From: Christiangramia portivictoriae DSM 23547
GTDB taxonomy: Bacteria; Bacteroidota; Bacteroidia; Flavobacteriales; Flavobacteriaceae
DNA length: 64,000 nt
Direction of reading: 5' to 3'
Assembly (NCBI RefSeq): GCF_000423045.1
Contig: NZ_KE383971.1
Coordinates: forward strand, 134,092-198,091
In this document: one piece after another, positions 30,996 to 40,357 of the stretch
Numbering within the stretch: position 1 is the stretch's first letter
Layout: each line of letters begins with the position of its first letter
The notes under the pieces: generated by a model
Seen by the model: the letters and a program-made list of their open reading frames with translations, nothing else
Told to the model about the DNA's origin: nothing
Databases searched by the model: none
Program-made: the position numbers and the translations under genes

Positions 30996-32825
30996 ATGAA
31001 CATCAGATTCCAGTTATTTGCAGTTTTCTTTATTCTTGCGGGTTTTTCTGCCTTTGCTCAGGGATCGATCTGTTCTAATATTGAGCCTTTCTGCGCCGGA
31101 GACCAACGCCTCACCTTCCCCAATTCGAATGCAACAAATAGCAGTCAGATTTCTGGCGAGCTGGGCCCTGATTATGGTTGCCTCGAAGAACAGCCTTATC
31201 CTGCATGGTTTTTTCTTCAGGTAGAGGATAATGGAAATTTGAGATTCAGAATAAGTCAGAATAGCAGGGAAGATGGACGAGGAGTGCCTCTGGATGTGGA
31301 CTTTGTGGTTTGGGGACCCTTCGAAAGGGGAGAGGATTACTGTAGCGCCTCAAATCTTAGCGTAGCCAACCAGGTGGATTGTAGTTACCTGCCAGATTCC
31401 GTCGAAACCATGACCATTCCAAACGCCAGGGAAAACGAAATTTACGTGGTGGTCATCACAAATTTTGAACAGGTGCCAGGTTTTATAAGTCTCGAACAGA
31501 CTAATACCGGAGAAGGCTCAACAGACTGTTCCATCCTTGAGTTTGATCTTGGAGATGATATTGCGGTTTGCGGGGAAGATGAATATTTGCTCGATGGAAC
31601 TTCAGATGAAGATGCGGAATATCAGTGGTTCAAATATGATGAATCATTAATGGAATATGTTGAGATTCCAAATGAAACCGGACCAACTTTACTGGTTACC
31701 GAAGAAGGGGATTATAAGCTGATTGTTACAGATGTTCTGGAAGATAAGACAGAAGAGGATGAGATCAATATTTCATTCTATGATATTCCGGAAATCTTTC
31801 CTGCGGAAGATCTTGCAAATTGCGACTCAGGAAGTTCTATAGATCTCACTTTGTTAAATAACCAATTGATTGGTGCTGCTGCTGAAGTATCTGATCGTGA
31901 GGTCAGGTTTTACGAAAGCTTACAGACCGCTGAAGATAACGAAGCAATAGCAAGTCCTCAAAACTTTCCTTTTGAGGAAGGAAAACAACTGTACGCCAGA
32001 GTTGTAGATAATGAGTCAGGATGTTTATCTGAAATAGAATCTTTTAACCTGACTATTTTCGATTTTCCTGAATATTCTTTAGCTGAAGAAACTGTTGTGT
32101 GCGTTAACCTGGCAGGGAATGCTATTGGTAGTTCTACTTTAGGTGAAGATTTGGGTGAAGAGTATCAATATGAATGGATTCTGGATGGAAATATAGTTAG
32201 TACAGAAGCTCGCTATACTTTAGAAGTGTTGCCTGGCAATGGCATATTGGAGCAGAATATTATTCATGCTGAATCGGGTTGTTTTCAGTCGTACTCTACA
32301 TCCATTCAGCCAGTTTCCCGACCTGAAACTCTGGAAGTGAACATTTCAGGGTCAGATTTTGGAGATGGATATGTAATTAACCTTGAAGCCGTTGGAGGAA
32401 TCGGGCAGGAATTCGCCTCTTACGAATATCGTTTGGATGGTGGAAACTGGAGAAGTTCGCCAAGATTCAAGGACGTAAGACCTGGAAATCACTTTACATA
32501 TGTTCGAGAGACAAATGGATGTGGAGAAACCAGGAGTACGTCGTTTTTCCTGGTTGGCTATCCTCGTTTCTTCACGCCCAATAATGATGGATTCAACGAT
32601 ACATGGCAACTAATAACCGACGAGAATATCAAGATTCATGAAGTGATGATTTTCGATCGTTATGGTAAAAGCATCATAGAGCTCAAAGCCGGTGAAGATT
32701 TTTCCTGGGATGGTACCACTAATGGCCGGCCACTTCCAGAAACCGACTATTGGTTTAAAGTGATCTTTAGTACTAACAGTACAGACAGAGAGGAGTTTAT
32801 GGCTAACATCAGTCTCATAAGATAG
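30996..32825 (+). CDS. T9SS type B sorting domain surface protein
   Basis: A 609-residue exported protein. I use the ATG at 30996, which opens a clean Sec signal (MNIRFQLFAVFFILAGFSAFA, then QGS); the frame is open further upstream. The N-terminal domain (about 20-190) is Cys-rich, with PAWFFLQVEDNGNLRF and DVDFVVWGPF. Immunoglobulin-like or PKD-like repeats follow. The C-terminal about 85 residues are a type B sorting (CHU_C) domain: FFTPNNDGFNDTW, IFDRYGKSI, WDGTTNGRPLPETDYWF. This directs secretion through the type IX system, probably to the cell surface. The ligand is unknown. Confidence 0.92.
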   Translation: MNIRFQLFAVFFILAGFSAFAQGSICSNIEPFCAGDQRLTFPNSNATNSSQISGELGPDYGCLEEQPYPAWFFLQVEDNGNLRFRISQNSREDGRGVPLDVDFVVWGPFERGEDYCSASNLSVANQVDCSYLPDSVETMTIPNARENEIYVVVITNFEQVPGFISLEQTNTGEGSTDCSILEFDLGDDIAVCGEDEYLLDGTSDEDAEYQWFKYDESLMEYVEIPNETGPTLLVTEEGDYKLIVTDVLEDKTEEDEINISFYDIPEIFPAEDLANCDSGSSIDLTLLNNQLIGAAAEVSDREVRFYESLQTAEDNEAIASPQNFPFEEGKQLYARVVDNESGCLSEIESFNLTIFDFPEYSLAEETVVCVNLAGNAIGSSTLGEDLGEEYQYEWILDGNIVSTEARYTLEVLPGNGILEQNIIHAESGCFQSYSTSIQPVSRPETLEVNISGSDFGDGYVINLEAVGGIGQEFASYEYRLDGGNWRSSPRFKDVRPGNHFTYVRETNGCGETRSTSFFLVGYPRFFTPNNDGFNDTWQLITDENIKIHEVMIFDRYGKSIIELKAGEDFSWDGTTNGRPLPETDYWFKVIFSTNSTDREEFMANISLIR

Positions 32826-32850
32826 AAGGCTGATCAATAGACCAGCCTTC
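32825..32850. terminator. Hairpin between convergent genes
   Basis: The stem GAAGGCTG / CAGCCTTC with a 10-base loop sits just after the T9SS protein stop. It lacks a long T run on either side, so termination is plausible rather than certain. Confidence 0.5.
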
Positions 32851-32872
32851 CATAATTTTAGATATTTAAATA

Positions 32873-34384
32873 TTAAAGTCCTATTGTTAGTGTGGCAACG
32901 AATTGAGAGAGGTCTCTGTCCAGACTTACAGGATCAAGCAGTCCTGAATTTAAAGGGCGAATTTGTTCCTGATAATTTGAAGTTTCATAAGCGATATCCA
33001 GGTTTACAGAGCCAAAGTTGTAACCGAGACCAGCGCTGTAACCATTGAGGTCACTACGTATCTCCTCGTTTTCAAACGGACTGGCCTCATAGCGGTACCC
33101 AGCTCTAAAGCTTAGAGCCTTTAACCTGTACTCTCCACCAATCCTAACCGCCGGTGCCATGTCCATAGTTTCAGAGATCGCATTGTTCAGACTCTGGAAA
33201 AAGAGATCGTTTTTTGGTTTAAACTGAATATTTCCATAATCTGTCAGGCTTAGATCACCACTTATAAGTCCGTTCTTTCCGAACAAAAACGCAATACTAC
33301 CAGTATGGACAGATGGGGTTTGGAAATTATATTCAGGATAAACATTAATGATATTTGGAGAAACACTAACAAACTCACCAGTACTGCTATAGGTATCCAG
33401 ATATTGAGAAGTTTCTTCGAACATATTGTACCAGGTTGGCGACTGGTAGGTATAACCAAGTCTTACATGATCACCAGCTTTCGCAATGGCACCTAACTGG
33501 AAACTGAAACCATCTCCGTTAGTTCTCAAGTTATTACCAAAGTCAATCCTGGAAGTTATATTAGGATCGTTTGAGCTATTAGGATGCAACTCAGAGATCT
33601 CTGTAAATTTATCATAATTAATGAAGTGACTGTTTAAGTTCAGCCCCAGGTACAACCAATCTTCATATTGGGTCGCGATATTAAAGCTTAATTTTCCATT
33701 AAGTCCGGTAGTGTGATAACGATATTGCTGGTCAAAGCTACCGTCCTCCACTAGAGAAAAATATTCTACATTGTCAGGATTGTCTTGGTTGGCTTCTATG
33801 ATATAACCCTGATATCCTAAAAAAGCCTGTTGTTCATCGAAACCGAAGTTTTCTCCTAAAAAAGAGTATAGATCGGCTATGTTTTCATCGTCTCTTAGCT
33901 GAAGTTGATCAAGCGGAACACCATTAGCTTTTTGAAGAAAATAAGCATCAACAGATCGCTGGGAAATTCCACCGGCGACAAAATTATTATCAAAACTGGA
34001 AGAAGTATTGAAGTTAAGTCCTAGGCTAAACTTACTTAACTTCTTATCAGGACTCCCCTGGAATACAAAAACACCACCAGCGTTTCCAAGATCAACATCA
34101 TCATTTTCAGCAAAGGTGCTATTTCCATTATAGTTTAAATTATCATCGGTATTTCTGGACTTCAGACTAATGGTTGCAATACTATTCAGAAATACTGCGG
34201 AGGAAGCAGGATTACTGGAAATTGCTGAAATATCACCACCTAAAGCTCCAAAAGCACCGCTCATACCAATGTATCTTGCAGTTCCATTTAGTTCAGATCT
34301 GGAATAGCGATAAGCATCATCAATGCTCTGTGACCATAGTTTTCCCGCAAAAATTAACAGGCATATTAAAAACGTATTTTTCAT
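32873..34384 (-). CDS. OmpP1/FadL-family outer-membrane protein
   Basis: A 503-residue protein with a Sec signal (MKNTFLICLLIFAGKLWS, then QSIDDAYRYS) and a long run of amphipathic beta strands ending LSQFVATLTIGL, as in an outer-membrane barrel. The N-terminal segment GTARYIGMSGAFGALGGDISAISSNPASSA is the hallmark of the Bacteroidota FadL-like group. Members are often labelled hemin receptor or aromatic transporter on weak grounds. The transported molecule cannot be told. It lies downstream of the low-complexity lipoprotein gene on the same strand, with a terminator between. Confidence 0.85.
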   Translation of the reverse strand: MKNTFLICLLIFAGKLWSQSIDDAYRYSRSELNGTARYIGMSGAFGALGGDISAISSNPASSAVFLNSIATISLKSRNTDDNLNYNGNSTFAENDDVDLGNAGGVFVFQGSPDKKLSKFSLGLNFNTSSSFDNNFVAGGISQRSVDAYFLQKANGVPLDQLQLRDDENIADLYSFLGENFGFDEQQAFLGYQGYIIEANQDNPDNVEYFSLVEDGSFDQQYRYHTTGLNGKLSFNIATQYEDWLYLGLNLNSHFINYDKFTEISELHPNSSNDPNITSRIDFGNNLRTNGDGFSFQLGAIAKAGDHVRLGYTYQSPTWYNMFEETSQYLDTYSSTGEFVSVSPNIINVYPEYNFQTPSVHTGSIAFLFGKNGLISGDLSLTDYGNIQFKPKNDLFFQSLNNAISETMDMAPAVRIGGEYRLKALSFRAGYRYEASPFENEEIRSDLNGYSAGLGYNFGSVNLDIAYETSNYQEQIRPLNSGLLDPVSLDRDLSQFVATLTIGL

Positions 34385-34404
34385 GTTATAGGATGTAAAT
34401 GCTG

Positions 34405-34439
34405 AAAAAAGCCTTGCTGATGAAAATCAGCAAGGCTTT
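34405..34439 (-). terminator. Terminator after the Gly/Tyr-rich lipoprotein gene
   Basis: Perfect 14-bp arms (AAAGCCTTGCTGAT and its complement) around a GAAA loop; on the minus strand the stem is followed by a T run. Confidence 0.9.
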
Positions 34440-34454
34440 GAAATTTTTTAAATT

Positions 34455-35585
34455 TTATCTTCCGCCTCTGCCACCACGGGAGGTTCTACTAGATCCACTG
34501 GAAGAACCACGACTTGTGCTTCCAGAACTTCTGGATGAACTACTGGAACTACGAACGCTCCTGTTGGTTGATGAGCTTCTTCTCGAAGGAGAGGAAGTCT
34601 GAATGGATCTGCTGGTGTTCGATCTTGTTGATCTATAAACCGGACTCGAAGACCTTGTATTTGAAGTATCATAATAACCACTTCTTTCAGTTCTTCTACT
34701 GGTACGTGAATAAACATTATTACGATCGTAACCATCACTGGTACCTCTGGCTCTAGATCTTGATCTAACTGCATCAGCCTGAGCACTTCTAATACTTCTT
34801 ATACTTTCTGAGTAACTGCTTCTTGCGTCATTCGATGATCTATAAGTACTTGTGTTCCGTCTTCCACGATTATAGGCTATATTGTTTCGATTTCTAGTTG
34901 GGTAGGGATATCCGTATCCATATCTGTTATTAAACCAGGGATTTCCAAAACCGAAGTTGTATCCATAAGACCAGCCGTATCCAAACCTGCCGTAACCCCA
35001 AGGTCCACCAAAACCTCCGTAACCCCATTGACTACCATAACCAAAAGCGAAACCTCTTCGAGCATAAGGATTAAAGAAGGGGTCGAAAAAAGGATCATAG
35101 AATGGATCGTAAAAAGATCCGAAGTATGGGTGACCAAATCCATATCCCCAACCTAGTGGTCTTCCAAAACCAAACCCAAAGCCTGGACCATTATTTATAA
35201 TATTTACAGTATAGGTGTCCGGGTCGTTGCCCCATGGTGCATTACCACCAACATACGCAACATCACCACCAACTTCAGAATAATTATCATACCCGTCATT
35301 GGAAGAATAACTGTCAACATCTGTAAATACATCACTCTCGAGAAGTTCACCGACCATTTCAGATTGCTGCGCAAACATATTTTTATAATAGTTGTTCTGA
35401 TTATTCGGTTTCACCTGTGTTTGCTCATTTTCAGCCTGCTCCCATATACCTGGTCTTGACTCACCGTAAATTCCATCTGTTTCATATCCAGAGTACTGAT
35501 AGGATGAACAGGATCCAAGACTTAAGATTATAGCAGGTAGAAACAGCAGTTTTAGCCGGTTTCGTAAGAGGTAGTAAGTTTTCAT
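34455..35585 (-). CDS. Low-complexity lipoprotein: Gly/Tyr/Phe-rich core, Ser/Arg-rich tail
   Basis: A 376-residue SPII lipoprotein (lipobox LSLGSC, Cys near 26). An acidic, Asn-rich region follows to about residue 125. The core at about 130-235 is made of Gly, Tyr, Phe, Trp and Pro in short units such as GFGFG, YDPFYDPFFDPFF and GYGYPYP. The last about 140 residues are almost wholly Ser, Arg, Thr and Gly and end RTSRGGRGGR. I recognise no catalytic domain. Composition suggests a disordered or amyloid-like surface protein. The frame is intact with one strong terminator, which argues for a real gene. Confidence 0.8.
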   Translation of the reverse strand: MKTYYLLRNRLKLLFLPAIILSLGSCSSYQYSGYETDGIYGESRPGIWEQAENEQTQVKPNNQNNYYKNMFAQQSEMVGELLESDVFTDVDSYSSNDGYDNYSEVGGDVAYVGGNAPWGNDPDTYTVNIINNGPGFGFGFGRPLGWGYGFGHPYFGSFYDPFYDPFFDPFFNPYARRGFAFGYGSQWGYGGFGGPWGYGRFGYGWSYGYNFGFGNPWFNNRYGYGYPYPTRNRNNIAYNRGRRNTSTYRSSNDARSSYSESIRSIRSAQADAVRSRSRARGTSDGYDRNNVYSRTSRRTERSGYYDTSNTRSSSPVYRSTRSNTSRSIQTSSPSRRSSSTNRSVRSSSSSSRSSGSTSRGSSSGSSRTSRGGRGGR

Positions 35586-35647
35586 CGGTTATTCTTTTTA
35601 TTGTTGGACATTCTAAAAATGGTTAGTTTTGCCCGAACGGTTAGTAC

Positions 35648-35675
35648 TTGACTATTCCTAAAAACACAAGTTTTG
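35648..35675 (+). promoter_or_regulatory. Putative promoter for proS
   Basis: TTG at 35648-35650 (within TTGACT) and AAGTTTTG at 35668-35675, 17 bp apart. The -7 element differs from TAnnTTTG at the first base. The proS ATG is 16 bases downstream. Confidence 0.45.
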
Positions 35676-35691
35676 TGCCAAATTACGAACT

Positions 35692-37170
35692 ATGGGTAAG
35701 AAGTTAACAAGCAGAAGCGAGGATTATTCCAAATGGTATAATGAATTGGTGGTCAGGGCAGATCTGGCAGAAAATTCAGCAGTTAGGGGCTGTATGGTTA
35801 TCAAGCCATATGGTTATGCGATCTGGGAGAAAATGCAGGCTGAACTGGATAGAATGTTCAAAGAAACAGGACATCAAAATGCTTATTTTCCTCTTTTCGT
35901 ACCTAAAAGTCTTTTTGAAGCTGAAGAGAAGAACGCTGAAGGTTTTGCTAAAGAATGCGCCGTGGTTACTCATTACAGATTAATGAATGATGAGGATAAT
36001 CCAGGGAAATTAAAGGTAGATCCCAATGCAAAACTGGAAGAAGAGCTTGTGGTTAGACCAACCTCTGAAGCAATCATTTGGAACACCTATAAAAATTGGA
36101 TCCAGTCCTACAGAGATTTACCTATTAAAATCAATCAATGGGCTAATGTGGTTCGATGGGAGATGAGAACCCGTTTGTTTTTAAGAACAGCAGAATTCCT
36201 TTGGCAGGAAGGGCATACCGCTCATGCGACCAAAGCTGAAGCTCTTCAAGAAACTGAATTGATGAATAATATTTATGCTGAATTTGCCGAAAACTTTATG
36301 GCAATTCCAGTCATAAAAGGTGCTAAAACTGAAAATGAGCGTTTTGCCGGGGCTCTGGAAACCTATTGTATTGAAGCTTTAATGCAGGATGGAAAAGCCT
36401 TACAGGCCGGTACTTCTCATTTCTTGGGACAGAATTTTGCTGAAGCATTTGATGTGAAATATGCTACCAAAGAGGGTGGTCTGGAGCATGTATGGGCAAC
36501 TAGCTGGGGTGTTTCAACAAGATTGATGGGCGCATTGATCATGACGCACAGCGATGACCATGGTCTGGTGTTGCCTCCAAAACTAGCGCCAACACAGGTG
36601 GTGATCGTTCCTATCTACAAAGGAGAAGATCAATTAGACCAAATTTCCATAGTTGCAGAGGAGTTGGTCAGGAATCTGAGAGCAGCTGGAGTATCGGTAA
36701 AGTTTGATAACAATGACAACCAGAAACCAGGCTGGAAATTTGCTCAATACGAATTACAGGGCGTTCCTCTTCGTATAGCAATTGGACCTAAAGATCTCGA
36801 AAAAGGCACGGTTGAGCTTGCCAGAAGAGATACTCTTTCCAAGGAATTTGTGAAGAGGGATGAAGTAGTAGAAAAAATTCCTGCCCTTCTGAATGAAATA
36901 CAGGAAACATTGTTTACAAAAGCTAGAAATTTTAGAGATACGCATATTACTGAAGTCGATACTTTCGATGATTTTAAAAAGCAACTAAAAGATAAGGGTG
37001 GTTTTATCTCGGCTCATTGGGATGGTAGCCCGGAAACCGAAAATAAGATCAAAGAGCTTACTAAGGCTACGATTAGATGTATTCCATTTGGCAGGAAAGA
37101 AGAAGCTGGAACCTGTATTCTTACGGGAAATCCATCTGAAGGAAGAGTGCTTTTTGCGAAAGCCTATTAA
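35692..37170 (+). CDS. proS: Prolyl-tRNA synthetase (archaeal/eukaryal-like short form)
   Basis: Class II aminoacyl-tRNA synthetase charging tRNA-Pro. The 492-residue length and the absence of the editing insertion between motifs 2 and 3 place it in the short, archaeal-type group common in Bacteroidota. Visible signatures are [39 protein letters not shown] and [14 protein letters not shown]. The motif 3-like segment is [21 protein letters not shown]. It is followed by a pair of tRNA-Glu genes and rpsT on the same strand. Confidence 0.96.
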   Translation: MGKKLTSRSEDYSKWYNELVVRADLAENSAVRGCMVIKPYGYAIWEKMQAELDRMFKETGHQNAYFPLFVPKSLFEAEEKNAEGFAKECAVVTHYRLMNDEDNPGKLKVDPNAKLEEELVVRPTSEAIIWNTYKNWIQSYRDLPIKINQWANVVRWEMRTRLFLRTAEFLWQEGHTAHATKAEALQETELMNNIYAEFAENFMAIPVIKGAKTENERFAGALETYCIEALMQDGKALQAGTSHFLGQNFAEAFDVKYATKEGGLEHVWATSWGVSTRLMGALIMTHSDDHGLVLPPKLAPTQVVIVPIYKGEDQLDQISIVAEELVRNLRAAGVSVKFDNNDNQKPGWKFAQYELQGVPLRIAIGPKDLEKGTVELARRDTLSKEFVKRDEVVEKIPALLNEIQETLFTKARNFRDTHITEVDTFDDFKKQLKDKGGFISAHWDGSPETENKIKELTKATIRCIPFGRKEEAGTCILTGNPSEGRVLFAKAY

Positions 37171-37196
37171 AAATTTTAAAAATTTTTGAAGAACAT

Positions 37197-37226
37197 TTGC
37201 GGCATTCCAAAAAAGTTGTATTTTTG
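37197..37226 (+). promoter_or_regulatory. Promoter for the tRNA-Glu/rpsT cluster
   Basis: TTG at 37197-37199 and TATTTTTG at 37219-37226, 19 bp apart, match the Bacteroidota consensus. The first tRNA begins 21 bases after the -7 element. Confidence 0.75.
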
Positions 37227-37247
37227 CATCCGCATTTGAAACAAAAT

Positions 37248-37319
37248 GGTCCGTTCGTCTAGGGGTTAGGACGCCAGGTTTTCATCCTGGTAACAGGGGT
37301 TCGATTCCCCTACGGACTA
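37248..37319 (+). tRNA. tRNA-Glu (UUC), copy 1
   Basis: The cloverleaf can be drawn by eye. The acceptor pair is GGTCCGT / ACGGACT with a closing G-T, the D loop region is TCTAGGGGTTAGGA, the anticodon stem is CCAGG/CCTGG around loop TTTTCAT (anticodon TTC), and the T arm is AGGGGTTCGATTCCCCT. CCA is not encoded. It is identical to copy 2. Confidence 0.97.
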
Positions 37320-37323
37320 CTAG

Positions 37324-37346
37324 AAACATCGAAGTGATGTTTTTTT
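37324..37346 (+). terminator. Terminator-like hairpin between the two tRNA-Glu copies
   Basis: The stem AAACATC / GATGTTT with a 5-base loop is followed by TTTT. It lies 4 bases after copy 1. Confidence 0.7.
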
Positions 37347-37382
37347 GAAAGCAACCAGGTGTTGCACATTGAAATAAATAAT

Positions 37383-37454
37383 GGTCCGTTCGTCTAGGGG
37401 TTAGGACGCCAGGTTTTCATCCTGGTAACAGGGGTTCGATTCCCCTACGGACTA
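37383..37454 (+). tRNA. tRNA-Glu (UUC), copy 2
   Basis: All 72 bases are identical to copy 1, with anticodon TTC and no encoded CCA. It starts 135 bp after the start of copy 1. It ends 30 bp before the rpsT ATG and is possibly co-transcribed with it. Confidence 0.97.
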
Positions 37455-37484
37455 CTTTTAAAACTTTTTTAAATAATAATTATA

Positions 37485-37733
37485 ATGGCAAATCATAAGT
37501 CAGCGTTGAAGAGGATTCGTAGCAATGAGACTAAGCGTCTTAGAAATCGCTACCAGCATAAAACTACAAGAAACGCGATCAAGAAATTGCGTGAGGCCGA
37601 TAAGAAAGAGGCTGAGGCTATGTTGCCTTCTGTAATTTCTATGATAGATAAATTGGCTAAGAAAAATATCATTCATGATAATAAGGCTGCTAACCTGAAG
37701 TCTAATATGGCTAAGCACGTGGCAGCACTATAA
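37485..37733 (+). CDS. rpsT: 30S ribosomal protein S20
   Basis: Small-subunit protein binding 16S rRNA. It is an 82-residue, very basic chain. The N-terminus [21 protein letters not shown] and the later [13 protein letters not shown] are typical of S20, as is the helical C-terminus with [20 protein letters not shown]. The leader before the ATG is A/T-rich with no Shine-Dalgarno sequence, as is usual for highly expressed flavobacterial genes. It sits directly downstream of tRNA-Glu copy 2 and ahead of a strong terminator. Confidence 0.97.
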   Translation: MANHKSALKRIRSNETKRLRNRYQHKTTRNAIKKLREADKKEAEAMLPSVISMIDKLAKKNIIHDNKAANLKSNMAKHVAAL

Positions 37734-37753
37734 TTTTAGCAGTGTTCAATTCA

Positions 37754-37791
37754 TAAAAAAATGCTTTTCGTTCTTCGGAAAGCATTTTTTT
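37754..37791 (+). terminator. Terminator after rpsT, probably bidirectional
   Basis: A stem built on AAAAAATGCTTTTCG paired with CGGAAAGCATTTTTT around a short loop. It can also serve the convergent glsA gene. Confidence 0.85.
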
Positions 37792-37809
37792 GTGTTCTGA
37801 ACTTACTTC

Positions 37810-38724
37810 TTAAAAAACTGAGACACCAGTAAGGGTAGTCAGTCTTTCCAACGCCTTCATTCCTAATTCTGAATTTCCTTTTTCGTTCAGTATAGGGCTC
37901 CAGACGGCTACTGAATAATTTTCTGGATGTATGGCTACAATGCCACCTCCAACACCACTCTTTCCTGGTAATCCTACCTGGAAACTAAATTCACCAGCCT
38001 CATCATAGAACCCACAGGTTTGCATTAAGGCATTGATACGTTTTACGGTCTTTGGTTTAAGGATTTTTTTATCATTCTCAAGAATTCGTCCTCTGTTGGC
38101 GAAAAGCATAAATGCTTTTGAAAGCTGTTCACAGGTCATAGCAAGCGAACACTGGTGAAAATAGAAGTCAACAATAGATTTTACATCGCATTTAATGTTT
38201 CCCAGCGCTTTGATGTAATTGACCAGCGCTACATTACGGTATCCCGTTGCCTGTTCTGAAGCAGCGACGGTTTCATCATAGTGAATATCCTCATCCCCGG
38301 TAATTTCCCTTACAAAATCCAGTAATTCCTGTTTTGGATCTTTTAACTGGTCTACAAGAATGTCTGAAATTACCAGTGCACCGGCATTGATGAATGGATT
38401 CCTGGGAATTCCACTTTCGTATTCCAGCTGAGTAAGACTGTTAAATGGATCGCCAGAAGGTTCAACATCCACACGATCCCAGAGATCTTCTCCCATAAGA
38501 CGCATGGCCATTGCCAGAGTGAAAACTTTGGATATACTTTGAATTGAAAATTTCTCTTTACTATCACCAAAATTAAAATGCTGGTTATCTCCGCAATATA
38601 CATGCATTCCGAATTTACGGCGATCTACCTTGGCGAGTTCCGGGATATAGGACGCGACCTTTCCTGAAACGTCTCGATAGCTCATTTCATCATATATCGT
38701 ATCTAAAATTTTCTGGTATTCCAT
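37810..38724 (-). CDS. glsA: Glutaminase
   Basis: Hydrolyses glutamine to glutamate and ammonia; a beta-lactamase-like serine enzyme. The nucleophile motif is SIQSISKVF (Ser-x-x-Lys as SISK). Supporting motifs are PFINAGALVISD, LPGKSGVGGGIVA and CSLAMTCEQLSKAFMLFANRG. I chose the ATG at 38724 (304 residues, MEYQKIL), one base after the pepE stop, over a start five codons upstream inside pepE. It is coupled to the pepE-like gene. Confidence 0.95.
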   Translation of the reverse strand: MEYQKILDTIYDEMSYRDVSGKVASYIPELAKVDRRKFGMHVYCGDNQHFNFGDSKEKFSIQSISKVFTLAMAMRLMGEDLWDRVDVEPSGDPFNSLTQLEYESGIPRNPFINAGALVISDILVDQLKDPKQELLDFVREITGDEDIHYDETVAASEQATGYRNVALVNYIKALGNIKCDVKSIVDFYFHQCSLAMTCEQLSKAFMLFANRGRILENDKKILKPKTVKRINALMQTCGFYDEAGEFSFQVGLPGKSGVGGGIVAIHPENYSVAVWSPILNEKGNSELGMKALERLTTLTGVSVF

Positions 38725-38725
38725 A

Positions 38726-39430
38726 TTAATTGAGGTCACTAAGATCTGAATCTGTTTCTATTTCGAAAGGTACTTGATCCTTCCTGAAGATCCGGGCAGG
38801 TAGATCTCCTTTTAACGTAACTTTATTACCGCTCAACTCGAGCCAGCTTCCTTCGCGAAGGCCCACCACAGGCGGCGAATTAAGATTGTGGAATTCTTTG
38901 ATTCTGGTCTCCCGTGTCTCGCCTTTGTGTTTGGTGTCTGGATCTGGATCCAGGTAATGTGGGTTGATATTAAAGGGTACCAGACCAAGCGTTTTAAAGG
39001 ATGGAGGATACACTATAGGCATGTCATTGGTCGTTTGCATGCTTAAACCTCCAATATTGGTTCCCGCGCTTGTACCCATATATGGAGTTCCGGTTTTAAT
39101 TTTTTTCTTCAATATGGTCATCACCCGGTTTCTGTATAATTCTGAAACCAATAAAAATGTATTTCCACCTCCGGTAAATACGCCTTCGGCATTTTCAATT
39201 GCCTTAGCGGGATCTTCAAATTCATGAATTCCTTTGATCTTCAAATCAGCTTTGGCAAAAGCCTGTTTCGCTCTTAATGTATATTCATCCAAAGTTATTC
39301 CTCCTGGCCTGGCATAGGGAATAAAGATCACTTCCGCAGCATTAGCATACAATTCTGGAAGATGCGGGATTAGATATTCAAGATAATCCTGGGAGTGCAG
39401 GGTGGAAGTACTGGCTAATATTGCGTTCAT
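38726..39430 (-). CDS. pepE: Dipeptidase E (peptidase S51)
   Basis: Serine peptidase specific for N-terminal Asp dipeptides (Asp-X). The nucleophile elbow is YMGTSAGTNIG, the oxyanion or glycine loop is FTGGGNTF, and the catalytic His is expected in NINPHYLDPDP. PPVVGLREGSWL is also a family marker. The 234-residue length matches PepE. It begins with no signal peptide, so it is cytoplasmic. It is followed immediately by glsA, pairing release of acidic amino acids with glutamine breakdown. Confidence 0.92.
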   Translation of the reverse strand: MNAILASTSTLHSQDYLEYLIPHLPELYANAAEVIFIPYARPGGITLDEYTLRAKQAFAKADLKIKGIHEFEDPAKAIENAEGVFTGGGNTFLLVSELYRNRVMTILKKKIKTGTPYMGTSAGTNIGGLSMQTTNDMPIVYPPSFKTLGLVPFNINPHYLDPDPDTKHKGETRETRIKEFHNLNSPPVVGLREGSWLELSGNKVTLKGDLPARIFRKDQVPFEIETDSDLSDLN

Positions 39431-39541
39431 GGAATTTTTTAAAGTAAAAGTAAAGAATCGAAGACGTTAACAAAAGTTTACAGGGTTAATAAAGGCGATT
39501 TTAGTTTTTGGGGCGTTATCATTAAACCGAAACCAACTAAC

Positions 39542-40357
39542 TTGACTATTATTTCTCATAGTAGCTTAAATCTCCTGCTTATGCCAGTGCTCCTGTGCTT
39601 TGGCCTGCAATCTTTTGCTCAGGAATTTAAGATGATCAAAGGCAGTATTCTTGCCGGAACCCAGCCACTGTCGGGAGTTCATGTGATCAACAAGAATTCA
39701 GGCACCGGTACTACTTCAGATGATTCGGGAAATTTTAAAGTTTTAATACGCCAGGGCGATATTCTTCTATTTACTTCAGTCCAGTTCGAAAAAATCGAAG
39801 TAGTGGTTTCCGAAGAACATTTAAGAACTGGAACTATCGAAGTGATCGTCACAGATGCTAACAGGCTGGAAGAGGTTGAAGTTGGTCAAATACCGCTTAG
39901 CGGATATCTTGACAATGATCTTAATCATATTGAGTATTTAGATAGAGATCAATTCCATATTCCGCATCCAGAGAAAAAACTTACGCCTAATGAGTTGAGG
40001 CTTTATACCGCAAATGAAGGCGTTACCAGCAGATGGTCTTACATTGGAATTCTTCTGGGCGGGGTGTCTCTCGATGTTTTGCTTAACGATATCAATGGAA
40101 GGACCAAATATCTTAGGGAGATGGTAGAACTGGACAGATTACAGGTAAAAGTACAGGCAGCTATCGATCTCTTCGGAAAAGATTTTTTCAACGAATACCT
40201 GGATTTACACGGTGACGAGATTATCAACTTTATCTACTACTCATTTGAAGATGAACATTTCAGTTTAATGTATGAACAGGAAAAAGAGCTTGAAATGATC
40301 GAGTATTTTCAGAAACATATTATTGAATTCCGAAGAATGAGAACCCAGCATGAATAG
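39542..40357 (+). CDS. Exported CarboxypepD_reg-like protein, paralog 1 of 3
   Basis: A 271-residue protein with a Sec signal ending SFA-QEF; it starts at TTG, because the next ATG (39581) would leave too short a leader. Residues about 30-125 look like the carboxypeptidase regulatory-like beta sandwich that opens many Bacteroidota outer-membrane proteins (GVHVINKNSGTGTTSDDSGNFKV, then TSVQFEKIEVVVSE). A shared segment LEEVEVGQIPLSGYLDNDLN follows, then a helical C-terminal half ending EIINFIYYSF and an EYFQKHI helix. No enzyme motif is seen. The stop overlaps the start of paralog 2 by 8 bp. Confidence 0.8.
   Translation: MTIISHSSLNLLLMPVLLCFGLQSFAQEFKMIKGSILAGTQPLSGVHVINKNSGTGTTSDDSGNFKVLIRQGDILLFTSVQFEKIEVVVSEEHLRTGTIEVIVTDANRLEEVEVGQIPLSGYLDNDLNHIEYLDRDQFHIPHPEKKLTPNELRLYTANEGVTSRWSYIGILLGGVSLDVLLNDINGRTKYLREMVELDRLQVKVQAAIDLFGKDFFNEYLDLHGDEIINFIYYSFEDEHFSLMYEQEKELEMIEYFQKHIIEFRRMRTQHE

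Noticed and set aside
34448-34786. Open frames opposite or inside the Gly/Tyr-rich lipoprotein gene
   Set aside because: They are shadows caused by the biased codon use of the low-complexity gene.
37248-37454. tRNA pair as an integration (att) site
   Set aside because: The repeat is two complete tRNA genes, and there is no integrase or foreign cargo nearby.
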